From an uncultured Bacilli bacterium (lineage in GTDB: Bacteria > Bacillota_I > Bacilli_A > RF39 > UBA660), in assembly GCA_947627385.1 (NCBI GenBank), contig CANQVV010000003.1, forward strand, positions 1-38,164: 38,164 nucleotides of DNA, read 5' to 3'. The notes beneath the pieces were generated by a model, which saw only the letters and a list, made by a program, of their open reading frames with translations, was not told the origin of the DNA and ran no database searches. Position 1 is the first letter of the stretch, and each line of letters opens with the position of its first letter. Shown piece after piece: positions 15,950 to 24,652 of this stretch. The position numbers and the translations under genes are program-made.

Positions 15950-16280
15950 ATAATTTAAATGTTAATGCTAATTTAAAAGATCGTTTAAATAATTTATATA
16001 TAAGACTTTATATTATGATGTTTTTATTAATAATTATAATTTAGAGTTAAACTTAATAGTAATATTAAAAAGGTGTATAAAGTAGATACAAAATATAATT
16101 ACTTATGTTATCTTTTTAAAAGAAATAATGATTTGTTTATTTAATTATGAAGAATATTATGATTTATTAAATACTAATTTTGTAGATAATTATCAAGATC
16201 TGAATAATGTTTTAGAAATAAAGAATAATAAAGTTATTCGTTTAGATGGTAGTAGTGAAGTAATAGATTTTAAAGAGTAA
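15950..16280 (+). pseudogene. Degraded coding remnants between nudix and ppa-like genes
   Basis: No intact gene lies in this stretch. One frame reads VYKVDTKYNYLCYLFKRNND from 16073 and stops. The next frame continues FNYEEYYDLLNTNFVDNYQD and ends IKNNKVIRLDGSSEVIDFKE* at 16278, as if one frameshift split a gene. Another piece near 15965 reads NVNANLKDRLNNLYIRLY. The source family is not recognised. Confidence 0.4.
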
Positions 16281-16301
16281 GTTTTTTAGTTGGAGGCAGT
16301 T

Positions 16302-16646
16302 ATGAAAAAAATAAATGTTAATGATTATTTGAGGAAAGATGTTACTATAAAAATTGATAGGCAATTAGGTTCAAGGCATCCAAAGCATGGATTTATGTAT
16401 ATGCTAAATTATGGCTATATACCAAATACAATTAGTGGTGATGGTGAAGAATTAGATGCTTATTTAGTTGGTGAATTTGAGCCAGTAGAAGAAAGTAATG
16501 GTAAAGTAATAGCTATAATTCATAGAACTAATGACAATGATGATAAATTAGTAGTTTCAAAAGATGGAAAAGATTATTCTGATGATGCTATTAGAGCAAT
16601 GACAGAATTTCAAGAACAATATTTTGAATCTATTATTATTAGATGA
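16302..16646 (+). CDS. Short inorganic pyrophosphatase-like protein
   Basis: A 114-residue protein of the soluble inorganic pyrophosphatase fold. It has the short form common in Firmicutes, lacking part of the usual 175-residue enzyme. Visible: KIDRQLGSRHPKHGFMYMLNYGY, split from the signature NTISGDGEELDAYLVGEFEP, whose Asp/Glu cluster binds metal in the family, and EDKLVV-type DDKLVVSKDG. The start is ATG 16302, since GGAGG (16292-16296) precedes it; TTG 16290 overlaps that SD. Hydrolysis of pyrophosphate or a related phosphoanhydride is likely but not certain. Confidence 0.8.
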   Translation: MKKINVNDYLRKDVTIKIDRQLGSRHPKHGFMYMLNYGYIPNTISGDGEELDAYLVGEFEPVEESNGKVIAIIHRTNDNDDKLVVSKDGKDYSDDAIRAMTEFQEQYFESIIIR

Positions 16647-16738
16647 AATAAGATTTTGAAAGATAGTGTTTATGGATATAAAAATAAAAAGAACTATAAT
16701 GAAGAAGATGTTTATAAGTTTAAGTTAGATAATAAGTA
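16647..16738 (+). pseudogene. Coding remnant after the pyrophosphatase-like gene
   Basis: A frame without a start reads ILKDSVYGYKNKKNYNEEDV and ends KFKLDNK* at 16738. It looks like the tail of a lost gene. Low confidence; no family recognised. Confidence 0.3.
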
Positions 16739-16752
16739 AAAAATAGTTTAAA

Positions 16753-17247
16753 TTACCAATTAAGATTTAATTTATTTTTAATTTGTTCAAATCTATTTAA
16801 TACAGAAGCAACTATTTTGTTATCATCAATCATTTTTTGAAAATCATTTTTAGTAACCCATTTAATGTTTGATACTTCCTCTTTTTGTAATTTAAAATTA
16901 GTTATTAAATTAGGAAGTTCAACTGTATAAATATCTACAAATTGATTTTTATATATAATAGTATCAATTAGCTTTGGTTTAATATTTAAATCCAAATTAA
17001 TTTCTTCTTTTAACTCACGATAAAGAGTAGTCAAACTATCCTCAGAAGCTTGAGAACATCCTCCTGGTACTTCCCATTCTAATGGATGAGATTTTAGCAT
17101 ACATCTTTCACTCATTAATAATTTATTTTGGCAAGTTATGTATATTTCAACGCCAGCGTTATATTCCTCTTCATTTAATTTAGTTCCTCTTGGATATATT
17201 TTATTTAAAGGCTTTCTATTTTTATCTAATACATCAAAATATTCCAT
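16753..17247 (-). CDS. Nudix hydrolase (IPP isomerase-like group)
   Basis: A 164-residue Nudix protein on the minus strand, opposite to its neighbours. The N-terminus MEYFDVLDKNRKPLNKIYPRG matches the Nudix subgroup that resembles isopentenyl-diphosphate isomerase. The box is GCSQASEDSLTTLYRELKEE followed by INL; the usual Gly after EEx is Asn. AGGTGAT precedes the ATG. The substrate is unknown. It is one of three Nudix genes within 2.2 kb. Confidence 0.85.
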   Translation of the reverse strand: MEYFDVLDKNRKPLNKIYPRGTKLNEEEYNAGVEIYITCQNKLLMSERCMLKSHPLEWEVPGGCSQASEDSLTTLYRELKEEINLDLNIKPKLIDTIIYKNQFVDIYTVELPNLITNFKLQKEEVSNIKWVTKNDFQKMIDDNKIVASVLNRFEQIKNKLNLNW

Positions 17248-17259
17248 TATACATCACCT

Positions 17260-17389
17260 AGAAATATTATATAAAAACAATTATGTAAAAGCAAATATGG
17301 ATATAATATTTATTGAATTGATTAAATCGAAAGAGATTATATTTAATTATAATAATAATGAAATTTATAAACAAATAATAGATTTTTGA
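17260..17389 (+). pseudogene. Possible C-terminal gene remnant before trpS
   Basis: An open frame reads YKNNYVKANMDIIFIELIKS then KEIIFNYNNNEIYKQIIDF* and ends at TGA 17387. It has no start or SD, and its upstream part is antisense to the Nudix gene. It may be a leftover fragment; the trpS -35 box overlaps its end. Confidence 0.25.
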
Positions 17390-17414
17390 CAAAGATAATT
17401 ATGTTTATTATAAT
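17386..17414 (+). promoter_or_regulatory. Perfect consensus sigma-A promoter of trpS
   Basis: TTGACA (17386-17391), a 17-base spacer, and TATAAT (17409-17414). The short leader (about 20 bases) leaves no room for a T-box. Confidence 0.88.
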
Positions 17415-17439
17415 AAAACAAAAGGGAAAGAGTGAAATT

Positions 17440-18423
17440 ATGAAAAGAATATTAACAGGTTTAAAGCCAACAGGTGATTTAACACTAGGCAATTATATTG
17501 GAGCAATTAAACAAATGATAAATATGCAAAATGAGTATGATTCATTTTTGTTTGTTGCTGACTTACATGCGCTTACTATTTATCAAGATCCGGCTGAACT
17601 AAAAGAAAGAATTAGAAAATTTATTGCAATGTATATTGCATGTGGAATTGATCCTCAAAAAAATACAATTTATATTCAATCAGAAAATGAATATATACCA
17701 GCAATATCTTATTTATTAGAATGTAATACTAATTATGGAGAAGCATCTAGAATGATACAATTTAAAGAAAAAAGTAAGCAAAATGCAAATTTTTCTGTTG
17801 GTTTATTAACATATCCTATTTTAATGGCTGCTGATATTTTATATTGTGACTGTGATTATGTTCCGGTGGGAATTGACCAAAAACAACATGTAGAACTGGC
17901 CAGAAATATTGCTGAACGATTTAATAATAAATATGGCAAGACATTTAATTTACCAGAGCCATTATTAAGTAAAACAGGAACAAAAATATATGATTTAAAA
18001 AATCCAACTAAGAAGATGAGTAAATCAGAAGATAATCCAGCTGGTGTTATTAGTTTATTTGATGATCTTCCTAGTATAGTTTCTAAAATTATGCGTGCTA
18101 CTACAGATAGTTTTAATCAAATTAAATATGATCCTGAAAATCAACCTGGTATAGCAAATTTGTTGAATATTGCTTCATCATTAACAAATCTCTCCATTGA
18201 TGATTTAATTAATCAATTTAATGGCAAAGGATATGGAGAATTAAAAAAATATGTTGCTGATGTTACTGCTAATCATATAGGAGAAATTCAAAAACGTTAT
18301 GAGCAAATTGTTAATAGTAAATTATTAGATGAGATTTTAAATAATGGTATAGAACGGTCTAGAAAATTAGCAAAGCAAAAATATGAAACTATGAAATTAA
18401 AAGTAGGAACTGTTAGAAAATAA
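17440..18423 (+). CDS. trpS: Tryptophanyl-tRNA synthetase
   Basis: A 327-residue class I synthetase that charges tRNA-Trp. The N-terminus MKRILTGLKPTGDLTLGNYI carries the HIGH-equivalent TLGNY, and the KMSKS loop is KKMSKSEDNP. Also seen: the ATP and Trp-site segments DLHALTIYQDP and LMAADILYCDCDYVPVGIDQ. The start is ATG 17440; the upstream in-frame extension to 17386 lies in the promoter. Length is normal. It has a perfect consensus promoter and, unlike tyrS, no T-box. Confidence 0.96.
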   Translation: MKRILTGLKPTGDLTLGNYIGAIKQMINMQNEYDSFLFVADLHALTIYQDPAELKERIRKFIAMYIACGIDPQKNTIYIQSENEYIPAISYLLECNTNYGEASRMIQFKEKSKQNANFSVGLLTYPILMAADILYCDCDYVPVGIDQKQHVELARNIAERFNNKYGKTFNLPEPLLSKTGTKIYDLKNPTKKMSKSEDNPAGVISLFDDLPSIVSKIMRATTDSFNQIKYDPENQPGIANLLNIASSLTNLSIDDLINQFNGKGYGELKKYVADVTANHIGEIQKRYEQIVNSKLLDEILNNGIERSRKLAKQKYETMKLKVGTVRK

Positions 18424-18499
18424 TTGATAATAAAGTATATTAAGAAATGTTTATGAATTTAAGTTATAAAATAAATATGTATGAAAGAAAGAATATTTT

Positions 18500-19258
18500 A
18501 TGAAATTTGGAATGCCAACATTAATTGAATTTGATAGTATTTCTGCAAATGTTAAATTTGCTAAGGATAATAATTTAGATTTTATTGAATTAAATATGGA
18601 TCTTCCATATAATTTAGAAATAGATAAAATTGATTTAAAAAAGTATAATATTGAATTTACTATGCATTTATCAGAAAAATTAAATGTGGCTGATTTAAAT
18701 AATTGTATGCAAAAAAATTATTTAAAAGAAGCTATTAGACAAATAAAACTTGGTATCAAAAATAATATTAAGAAATATAATATTCATATTGATTCAGGAG
18801 TTTATTTTACTTTACCAACTAAAAAATTTTATTTAAATGAAAAATATGTAAAACTATATTGTAAGGAATTAAATAAAAGTTGTAAAACTTTAAATAAATT
18901 AGCCAAAGATAATAATATCGAAATTAATTTTGAAAATACTAAAATTCATTCATTTACTTATGAAGCTATAAAAATTATAAATAACTATGAATGTTTAGGT
19001 TTTACCCTAGATATTGGTCATAATGAAAAAAATGGTAATAAAGCATATCCTGCTTTTAAAGAAACTGGTAAAATTAGACATATTCATCTTCATGATTTTG
19101 ATGATAAAAGTGATCATTTAGAAATAGGTAAAGGTAATATAAATTTTAATTTATATAAAAATGTAATAAAAAATAATTATGTTGTTATTGAAGTTAAATT
19201 AAAAGATGAATTAGAAAATAGTATTAAAAAGATTAATAATTTTTTGTTATTTCAATAA
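18500..19258 (+). CDS. Sugar phosphate isomerase/epimerase-like TIM barrel protein
   Basis: A 252-residue AP-endonuclease-2/xylose-isomerase-like TIM barrel. Metal-site-type motifs: ENTK (Glu at the end of a strand), TLDIGHNEKNG, HIHLHDFDDKSDHLEIGKG and a terminal VVIEVK. These match the conserved Glu-Asp/His-His-Glu pattern of the superfamily. The substrate is unknown, because this fold covers isomerases, epimerases and endonucleases. Its last codons and stop are duplicated directly downstream in a 23-base tandem repeat. The SD is weak (GAAAG). Confidence 0.72.
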   Translation: MKFGMPTLIEFDSISANVKFAKDNNLDFIELNMDLPYNLEIDKIDLKKYNIEFTMHLSEKLNVADLNNCMQKNYLKEAIRQIKLGIKNNIKKYNIHIDSGVYFTLPTKKFYLNEKYVKLYCKELNKSCKTLNKLAKDNNIEINFENTKIHSFTYEAIKIINNYECLGFTLDIGHNEKNGNKAYPAFKETGKIRHIHLHDFDDKSDHLEIGKGNINFNLYKNVIKNNYVVIEVKLKDELENSIKKINNFLLFQ

Positions 19259-19294
19259 TTTGCTTGATTTTATTTCAATAATTTGCTTGATTTT
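19249..19294 (+). repeat. Perfect 23-bp tandem repeat at the gene end
   Basis: ATTTCAATAATTTGCTTGATTTT occurs at 19249-19271 and again at 19272-19294. The first copy covers the stop codon of the TIM barrel gene. It is either a small slippage duplication or an integration scar. Confidence 0.9.
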
Positions 19295-19340
19295 TTTAAC
19301 TATTTAAAATACAATAAATTTTAAGAAAGGAGAAACTAAT

Positions 19341-19613
19341 GTGTTAGAACATTTAGATAATATAATTAAAGATATTAATATTATAAAAGATTCAAATAAT
19401 TATAATTTAGAAAATGTTGATATAAATTATTTGAAAAATAAAATAAACGATTTAAAAGATAATATTAATTTAGAAACTGTAAAAGAATTAGCTAATATTA
19501 TATATCAATTAAATATTGATAATACATTTTCTGAATTAACTGATCACATTAGTAACGAATTTTATGCTTTTGAATTTTTATTAGAGCAAAAAATTAAGGA
19601 GGGAAAAGTTTAA
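19341..19613 (+). CDS. Small acidic helical protein of unknown function
   Basis: A 90-residue protein that I do not recognise. It is Asn/Asp/Glu/Lys-rich and predicted mostly helical (NLENVDINYLKNKINDLKDN), with no membrane segment. The start is GTG 19341; the ATG two bases earlier runs into a stop at once. AAAGGAGAA lies upstream at suitable spacing. It ends exactly where the next gene begins, so the two are probably translated together and may act as a pair. Confidence 0.65.
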   Translation: MLEHLDNIIKDINIIKDSNNYNLENVDINYLKNKINDLKDNINLETVKELANIIYQLNIDNTFSELTDHISNEFYAFEFLLEQKIKEGKV

Positions 19614-20183
19614 ATGGGTGAAAAAGATAAATATGGTTATAAGCATAATGATGGCCATTATTCAAAAATGACTGGAAATGGTTCTAATTCTTCATATTCA
19701 ATATATGATAAAAATCCTTCAGAAAAAGGACATTCAGCGATTCATGTTAATATAAATACAAATACTGGTAAAGGTTCAATAGTAGAACATGGTCCAGATG
19801 GTAAGACAACTAAAACAGATACTAGTTGTTATTTAACATCAGCATGTATGAGATATTTTCAAGAAAAATTTGACGATAATTGTTATGAATTAAGAGTTTT
19901 AAGATGGTTTAGAGATAACTTTGTATCTCAAGAAGATATTGATCATTATTATGAAATTGCTCCTGTAATAGTAGAAGCAATAGATAAAGAAGAAAAAAGT
20001 GATATTATTTATGATTACATATATGATAATGTTGTTGATTATTGTGTAATGCAAATTGAAAATGGTAATTATGAAGAAGCATATTCTAGATATAAAAATA
20101 GTATATTATGTTTTGAAGAATATTTTGCTAAACCACTTTTAGAGCAACAAATTATAGCAACTTTAAAAAAAGTAAGAGTATAA
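19614..20183 (+). CDS. Conserved protein with a Cys-containing CYLTSAC domain
   Basis: A 189-residue cytoplasmic protein. The N-terminal 75 residues are Gly/Ser/Asn/His-rich and probably flexible (KHNDGHYSKMTGNGSNSS). From about 72, CYLTSACMRYF and NCYELRVLRWFRDNFV form a conserved core that resembles the CFI-box type (C[FY][IL]TTA ... LRxFRD), followed by a helical tail with HYYEIAPVIVEAI. The function of this core is unknown. The strong SD AAGGAGGG lies in the end of the upstream gene. A terminator follows, so the two genes form a small unit. Confidence 0.68.
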   Translation: MGEKDKYGYKHNDGHYSKMTGNGSNSSYSIYDKNPSEKGHSAIHVNINTNTGKGSIVEHGPDGKTTKTDTSCYLTSACMRYFQEKFDDNCYELRVLRWFRDNFVSQEDIDHYYEIAPVIVEAIDKEEKSDIIYDYIYDNVVDYCVMQIENGNYEEAYSRYKNSILCFEEYFAKPLLEQQIIATLKKVRV

Positions 20184-20191
20184 TAAAAAAT

Positions 20192-20222
20192 TGTTAGTGT
20201 AATTAAACAACTAACATTTTTT
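20192..20222 (+). terminator. Terminator after the unknown gene pair
   Basis: TGTTAGT (20192-20198) pairs with ACTAACA (20210-20216), followed by T's. Confidence 0.82.
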
Positions 20223-20271
20223 ATTATAAACTTTTTTAATCAACAGCTATGTACAATTTGTGTAAACTTGC

Positions 20272-20314
20272 TTGTAATATCTTGTATATTGTTTTAATAT
20301 AAAAAGTATACAAG
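20272..20314 (+). promoter_or_regulatory. Promoter with overlapping inverted repeat (operator candidate)
   Basis: TTGTAA (20272-20277), a 17-base spacer, and TAATAT (20295-20300) form the promoter. CTTGTATA (20281-20288), inside the spacer, is mirrored by TATACAAG (20307-20314) at the predicted transcript start. CTTGTAATAT (20271-20280) is a near copy of CTTGTATATT next to it. A repressor bound here would cover the polymerase site. The regulator is unknown. Confidence 0.55.
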
Positions 20315-20338
20315 AAAGCGAGTGTTAGTCTGAAAAAT

Positions 20339-21301
20339 ATGGAAAATTTTAAATTTTTATCAGGTAAACAAATAGATGCATTGTCTGTTTATGAAAAAGA
20401 AAAATATTATTATAAATTAAAATCTTATAGTTTGGCATTAGACTATAAAAGGAAATCAGAAATTGTGAGAAAAGCATTAGTGTCTATATGTCCCGCTTTA
20501 AATGGAATGAAAATTGAATTAAGAGGAGTAGAAAATATTCCCGAAAATGATTCAGCAATTTTTGTATGTAACCATTCTAATGCTCATGATATGTATACTA
20601 CTCAAGATGTATTTCATAAATTAGGTCGAATTGTAAGTCCTTTTGCAGGTTCTGATTGTTTATCAACTTTTGCTAAAATGGCATTTATATATTTAAATAC
20701 CACTTTTGTTGATCGTATGGATAAGAGTTCTGGAGAAACAGCAACTTATGAACTTATTAATAGAGTTTCTAATAATCAGGATTTATTTATTTGTGGTGAA
20801 TCAACTTGGAATATTCATCCTCAAAAGCCAATGCATCAAATTAAATTTGGCCCTGCAATTATTGGGGGAGCATCCGGTAAACTTGTTGTCCCAATGAATT
20901 ATGAGTATGTTGAAACACCTAAATTAGTAAAAAATGAAAGAGATATTTTTGAAAAATGTATTGTTACATTTGGAGTGCCAATTAAAATTGACCCGAGATT
21001 AAGTTTGCTTGAACAAACAATGTTAATTCAACAATCTTTAACAAATATTCGTTTAAACACTTGGAATGAATTAGGAATCAATAAATCACATTTAAGTGAT
21101 AAGGATATTTTGTTATACTTAAACCATACATATTTTAAAAAATTTGGAGCTTTTGCTTTTGAATATAATTCATCTTATGAACAACAATTTTTGTATTCTA
21201 ATAATGGCATTCTTACCGAAAATGAATATCACTTGGATGAAAATGGCCATTTTGTTCCAGGAGTAACTTTAAAAAGAGAAAAAAGCAAATTAAAAAAGTA
21301 A
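20339..21301 (+). CDS. PlsC-like 1-acylglycerol-3-phosphate acyltransferase family protein
   Basis: A 320-residue acyltransferase of the PlsC/LPLAT superfamily, which moves acyl chains onto glycerol-phosphate lipids. The HxxxxD active-site motif is NHSNAHD (HSNAHD), and the glycerolipid-binding motif is the changed CGESTWN, where families often have PEGTR. There is no obvious membrane helix beyond the N-terminal amphipathic region. It is longer than a minimal PlsC, with an extra C-terminal 90 residues. Its SD is weak. The promoter carries direct and inverted CTTGTATA elements. The histidine kinase operon follows from a separate promoter. Confidence 0.78.
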   Translation: MENFKFLSGKQIDALSVYEKEKYYYKLKSYSLALDYKRKSEIVRKALVSICPALNGMKIELRGVENIPENDSAIFVCNHSNAHDMYTTQDVFHKLGRIVSPFAGSDCLSTFAKMAFIYLNTTFVDRMDKSSGETATYELINRVSNNQDLFICGESTWNIHPQKPMHQIKFGPAIIGGASGKLVVPMNYEYVETPKLVKNERDIFEKCIVTFGVPIKIDPRLSLLEQTMLIQQSLTNIRLNTWNELGINKSHLSDKDILLYLNHTYFKKFGAFAFEYNSSYEQQFLYSNNGILTENEYHLDENGHFVPGVTLKREKSKLKK

Positions 21302-21302
21302 G

Positions 21303-21331
21303 TTTACAAAAAGATGCATATTTGCTATACT
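21303..21331 (+). promoter_or_regulatory. Promoter of the phosphorelay operon
   Basis: TTTACA (21303-21308), a 17-base spacer ending in TGC (extended -10), and TATACT (21326-21331). Confidence 0.78.
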
Positions 21332-21356
21332 TAAATTATAAGGTAGGAATGAAGTT

Positions 21357-23186
21357 ATGAGTAACTTATATTTTCCAATATGTGGTTTATTTTGCATCAT
21401 ATTGATAGTAATTATGTATTTTTCCCATAAAAGGATTGATTCTAAAGAAACCAAAATATATGGTATTATGATTATTAGTAGTTTAATTGATACTGTTTTG
21501 GTATTTATAATAATAAGTTTTGGTGTATTAGGAATTACACCTATTAATTTTTTGAAATTACTGAATAAAATTGATTTTATTCATTATATAATTTGGCCTG
21601 GTTTAATGTTTTTATATATTTATTATGTTAGTAATTTAAATAATAAAAATGTTAATGAAAAATATAATTTGATTAAAAACATTGTAATTATATTTGATAT
21701 ATTATGTATTTTAATTGAGTTTATTTTACCTGTTGAAATAATTTATAACAACGATATTATGGGTGTTGTTGGAATAAGCACTATATTTGTATATTTTGTT
21801 GTTTTGGTATATATAATAGGAACAATTATTGTTTTTTTGTGCCATGTTAGAAGAGAATTTAACAGAAAATATATTCCTTTTATATTTTTGCTGTTTTTTT
21901 TAGTATTAGCATTAATTGTTAGAGCAATAAATCCTACATTAATAATAATTCCAACTATTATAGACTTTATTAATTTAATCATGTACTTTACTATTGAAAA
22001 TCCAGATGTTAAAATGATTGAACAACTTAATATAGCACGTGATCAAGCAGAACGCGCTAATAATGCTAAAACAGAATTCTTATCAAATATGTCTCATGAA
22101 ATAAGAACCCCACTTAATGCTATTGATGGTTTTAGTCAATTAATACTTGAAGAAAAAAATATAAAAGTTATTAAAGATGAAGCACGAGATATTATGGCGG
22201 CATCCCAAAACTTACTAGAAATAGTAAATGGTATATTGGATATTTCAAAAATTGAAGCTAATAAATTAGAAATAGTTAATGTCGAATATGAGCCGGCTAA
22301 AGTATTTGATGAACTTGTTAAACTTACTAAAGCAAGAATTGGTGATAAGCCTTTAGAGTTTAAGGTAAATATTGCGAAAGACCTACCAGAATATTTAAAT
22401 GGTGATTATGTTCGTCTTAAACAAATTGCTGTCAATCTTTTAACTAATGCAGTTAAGTATACTAAGAAAGGCTCAATTACTTTAAATGTTGATATAGTTA
22501 AAAAAGATAATATTTGTCGTTTAATTATCAGTGTTAAAGATACAGGTATTGGAATTAAAAAAGAAAATCTAGATAAGATATTTACTAAATTTGAAAGATT
22601 AGACTTAGAGAAAAATATTACCATTGAAGGAACTGGTTTAGGTCTTGCTATTACTAAAAAATTAGTTGAGTTAATGCATGGTAAAATTGTCGTTGATTCT
22701 ACTTATGGTAAAGGTTCTAACTTTACGGTAGCAATTGATCAAGGAATAGTTAATAAAGTTAAAACTATTAAAGAAGTCAAAGAAGAAAAACCAACTAAAC
22801 AAATAAATTTAAAAGGTAAAAAGGTACTAATCGTTGATGATAATTTAATCAATCTAAAAGTAGCAGCCCGTCTTCTTCTATCTTATAAAATTGATACCGA
22901 AGAAGTATCAAGTGGTTTTGATTGTTTAAAGAAAATTGATGAGGGAAATAATTATGATTTGATATTAATGGATGATATGATGCCTAAAATGAGTGGAGTA
23001 GAAACATTTAAGAAATTAAAAGAAAATCCAGAATTTAACATTCCAGTTATTGCGCTTACTGCTAATGCCATTGCCGGTATGAAAGAAAATTATTTAAAAG
23101 AAGGCTTTAATGATTATATTTCTAAGCCAATTGACAAAAAAGAATTAGAAAGAGTCTTAACAACTTATTTAACTGCAAAAAAATAA
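21357..23186 (+). CDS. Hybrid histidine kinase with receiver domain
   Basis: A 609-residue membrane sensor. Residues 1-212 form about seven hydrophobic helices of the 7TM/MASE-like sensor type. HisKA follows, with the phospho-acceptor H247 in [15 protein letters not shown]. The ATPase domain has N-box ISNLL-like [11 protein letters not shown] (about 359-369), G1 DTGIGI (395-400) and G2 GTGLGLAI. The C-terminal receiver (488-609) has DD at 494-495, acceptor D539 in LMDDMMP and a Lys in SKPID. The signal sensed is unknown. The HPt and receiver genes just downstream would complete a His-Asp-His-Asp relay. Confidence 0.92.
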   Translation: MSNLYFPICGLFCIILIVIMYFSHKRIDSKETKIYGIMIISSLIDTVLVFIIISFGVLGITPINFLKLLNKIDFIHYIIWPGLMFLYIYYVSNLNNKNVNEKYNLIKNIVIIFDILCILIEFILPVEIIYNNDIMGVVGISTIFVYFVVLVYIIGTIIVFLCHVRREFNRKYIPFIFLLFFLVLALIVRAINPTLIIIPTIIDFINLIMYFTIENPDVKMIEQLNIARDQAERANNAKTEFLSNMSHEIRTPLNAIDGFSQLILEEKNIKVIKDEARDIMAASQNLLEIVNGILDISKIEANKLEIVNVEYEPAKVFDELVKLTKARIGDKPLEFKVNIAKDLPEYLNGDYVRLKQIAVNLLTNAVKYTKKGSITLNVDIVKKDNICRLIISVKDTGIGIKKENLDKIFTKFERLDLEKNITIEGTGLGLAITKKLVELMHGKIVVDSTYGKGSNFTVAIDQGIVNKVKTIKEVKEEKPTKQINLKGKKVLIVDDNLINLKVAARLLLSYKIDTEEVSSGFDCLKKIDEGNNYDLILMDDMMPKMSGVETFKKLKENPEFNIPVIALTANAIAGMKENYLKEGFNDYISKPIDKKELERVLTTYLTAKK

Positions 23187-23222
23187 ATTATATGATATAA
23201 TTTTAATGTAAGGATGGTAGAT

Positions 23223-23585
23223 ATGAAAGATGTAAGTATTTTAGAGAATAATGGAGTTGATTTAGAGTATGCTGTTTCCCTACTTGGTGATTTAGCTTTT
23301 TATGATGAAACATTAGAAACATTTTTAGATGAGAATAAGACAAGAGTACCAAATATTGAAAAGTATAAAAATGAACAAAATATGGAAGGTTATGCCATAT
23401 TAGTACATGCTTTAAAAAGTGATGCCAAATACTTAGGATTTATGAGTTTAGTAGATATTGCTTATGCTCATGAACTTGCTAGTAAAGCTAATAATGTTGA
23501 TGAAGTAAATAAAACGTATGATAAACTTGTTAGTGAAATTAATAAATATACTGATTTGGCTCATAAATACTTAGGAGATGAATAA
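23223..23585 (+). CDS. HPt phosphotransfer protein
   Basis: A 120-residue HPt-domain protein. The phospho-His is H62 in YAILVHALKSDAKYLG, the conserved HxLKxxAxxLG signature, within a predicted four-helix bundle. The start is ATG 23223 rather than 23214, as AAGGATGG then has proper spacing. It should carry phosphate from the hybrid kinase receiver to the receiver protein encoded next. It ends two bases before the next start. Confidence 0.85.
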   Translation: MKDVSILENNGVDLEYAVSLLGDLAFYDETLETFLDENKTRVPNIEKYKNEQNMEGYAILVHALKSDAKYLGFMSLVDIAYAHELASKANNVDEVNKTYDKLVSEINKYTDLAHKYLGDE

Positions 23586-23586
23586 A

Positions 23587-23970
23587 ATGAAAAAAATAAT
23601 TGTAGCAGATGATTCAAAAATTATAAGTAATATTGTTGAAAGAGCTTTTAAAGATGAATATGAAATTTTAAAAGCTGTTAATGGTCAAGAAGCAATTGAT
23701 ATTATTAAAAATAATGTTGATGATAGTATTGTTGGTATTCTTCTTGATTTGAATATGCCAGAAGTTGATGGCTTTGCTGTTTTAGATTATTTTAAAACTA
23801 ATAATTTATTTAAAAGAATACCAGTTTGTATTATAACTGGTGATGTTCAAAAAGAGAGAATTGATCGAGCATTTAATTATGATATAGTAGATGTTTTAGC
23901 AAAACCATTTACTTTTGAAAATGTTCGTGAAGAAGTTGAAAAACTTATTAATTTAGGTTCAATAAGATAA
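23587..23970 (+). CDS. Single-domain response regulator (CheY-like)
   Basis: A 127-residue receiver domain without an output domain. Acid pocket D8/D9 (VADDS), phospho-acceptor D54 ([11 protein letters not shown]), conserved Thr/Gly in ITGD and Lys in AKPFTF. The start is taken as ATG 23587, right after the HPt stop; ATG 23578 overlaps the stop and sits only a few bases from AGGAG. With no DNA-binding domain it must act through a protein partner. It is the last element of the kinase-HPt-receiver set. Confidence 0.88.
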   Translation: MKKIIVADDSKIISNIVERAFKDEYEILKAVNGQEAIDIIKNNVDDSIVGILLDLNMPEVDGFAVLDYFKTNNLFKRIPVCIITGDVQKERIDRAFNYDIVDVLAKPFTFENVREEVEKLINLGSIR

Positions 23971-23971
23971 G

Positions 23972-24628
23972 ATGGATAAAAATTTATTTAAAAATTTTAC
24001 TTATGGTTTATATATTGTAAGCAGTAAATATAACGATAAAATGGTTGGCTGTGTAGTTAATGCAGTAATGCAAATAACTTCCAATGATCCTATTTTTGCA
24101 GTTAGTTTAAATAAAGATAATTATACTAATAAAATACTTAAATCATCTAAAAAAATTGCTATATCTATCTTGGATAATACTACAACGTTAGAAAATATTC
24201 AAAATTTTGGTTTTCATTCTTCCAAAGATATTAATAAATTTGCTAATTGTAATTATTTAATAGATGATGATTTACCAATTATAAATGAGGGTAGTTTAGG
24301 TTATATGATTGGTAATGTTATTGAAATTATTTATACTGAAACTCATGATATATTTTTAATTAACATTTTGAAAACCAAAATGTTAAATAATAACAAACCA
24401 TTAACTTATGAATATTATCAAAAAAATATGAAAGGAATTTCTCCAAAGAAAGCTCCGACTTATATTGAAAATCAAGGAGAAGAAAGTGGTTCTGCTAAAT
24501 ATCGTTGTTTGATATGTGGCTATATTTATGATGATGCCAAAGAAAAAGTCAAGTTTGCTGATTTACCAGATGATTGGGTATGTCCAATGTGTGGAGTACC
24601 AAAGTCAAAGTTTGAAAAAATAAATTAA
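23972..24628 (+). CDS. Flavin reductase-rubredoxin fusion
   Basis: A 218-residue fusion. Residues 1-160 are an FMN-binding flavin reductase-like domain ([23 protein letters not shown]). Residues 175-218 are a rubredoxin with four iron-binding cysteines, C179xxC182 (YRCLICGY) and C204xxC207 (CPMCG), and the family's DDWVCP. In anaerobes such proteins (high-molecular-weight rubredoxin type) pass electrons from NADH to oxygen or peroxide scavenging partners. The partner is not in the window. The gene begins one base after the receiver stop, so it is co-transcribed with the phosphorelay and may be one of its outputs; that is inference. Confidence 0.88.
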   Translation: MDKNLFKNFTYGLYIVSSKYNDKMVGCVVNAVMQITSNDPIFAVSLNKDNYTNKILKSSKKIAISILDNTTTLENIQNFGFHSSKDINKFANCNYLIDDDLPIINEGSLGYMIGNVIEIIYTETHDIFLINILKTKMLNNNKPLTYEYYQKNMKGISPKKAPTYIENQGEESGSAKYRCLICGYIYDDAKEKVKFADLPDDWVCPMCGVPKSKFEKIN

Positions 24629-24652
24629 AAAAAGGATTTTAATCCTTTTTTT
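24627..24652. terminator. Bidirectional terminator between convergent genes
   Basis: AAAAAAAGGATT (24627-24638) mirrors AATCCTTTTTTT (24641-24652). It serves the rubredoxin gene on the plus strand and the PBP gene on the minus strand. Confidence 0.85.

Noticed and set aside
17138-17389. Plus-strand frame of 83 residues across the Nudix start
   Set aside because: The first half is antisense to a sound Nudix gene. Only the end (17260-17389) looks protein-like, and it is listed as a doubtful remnant.
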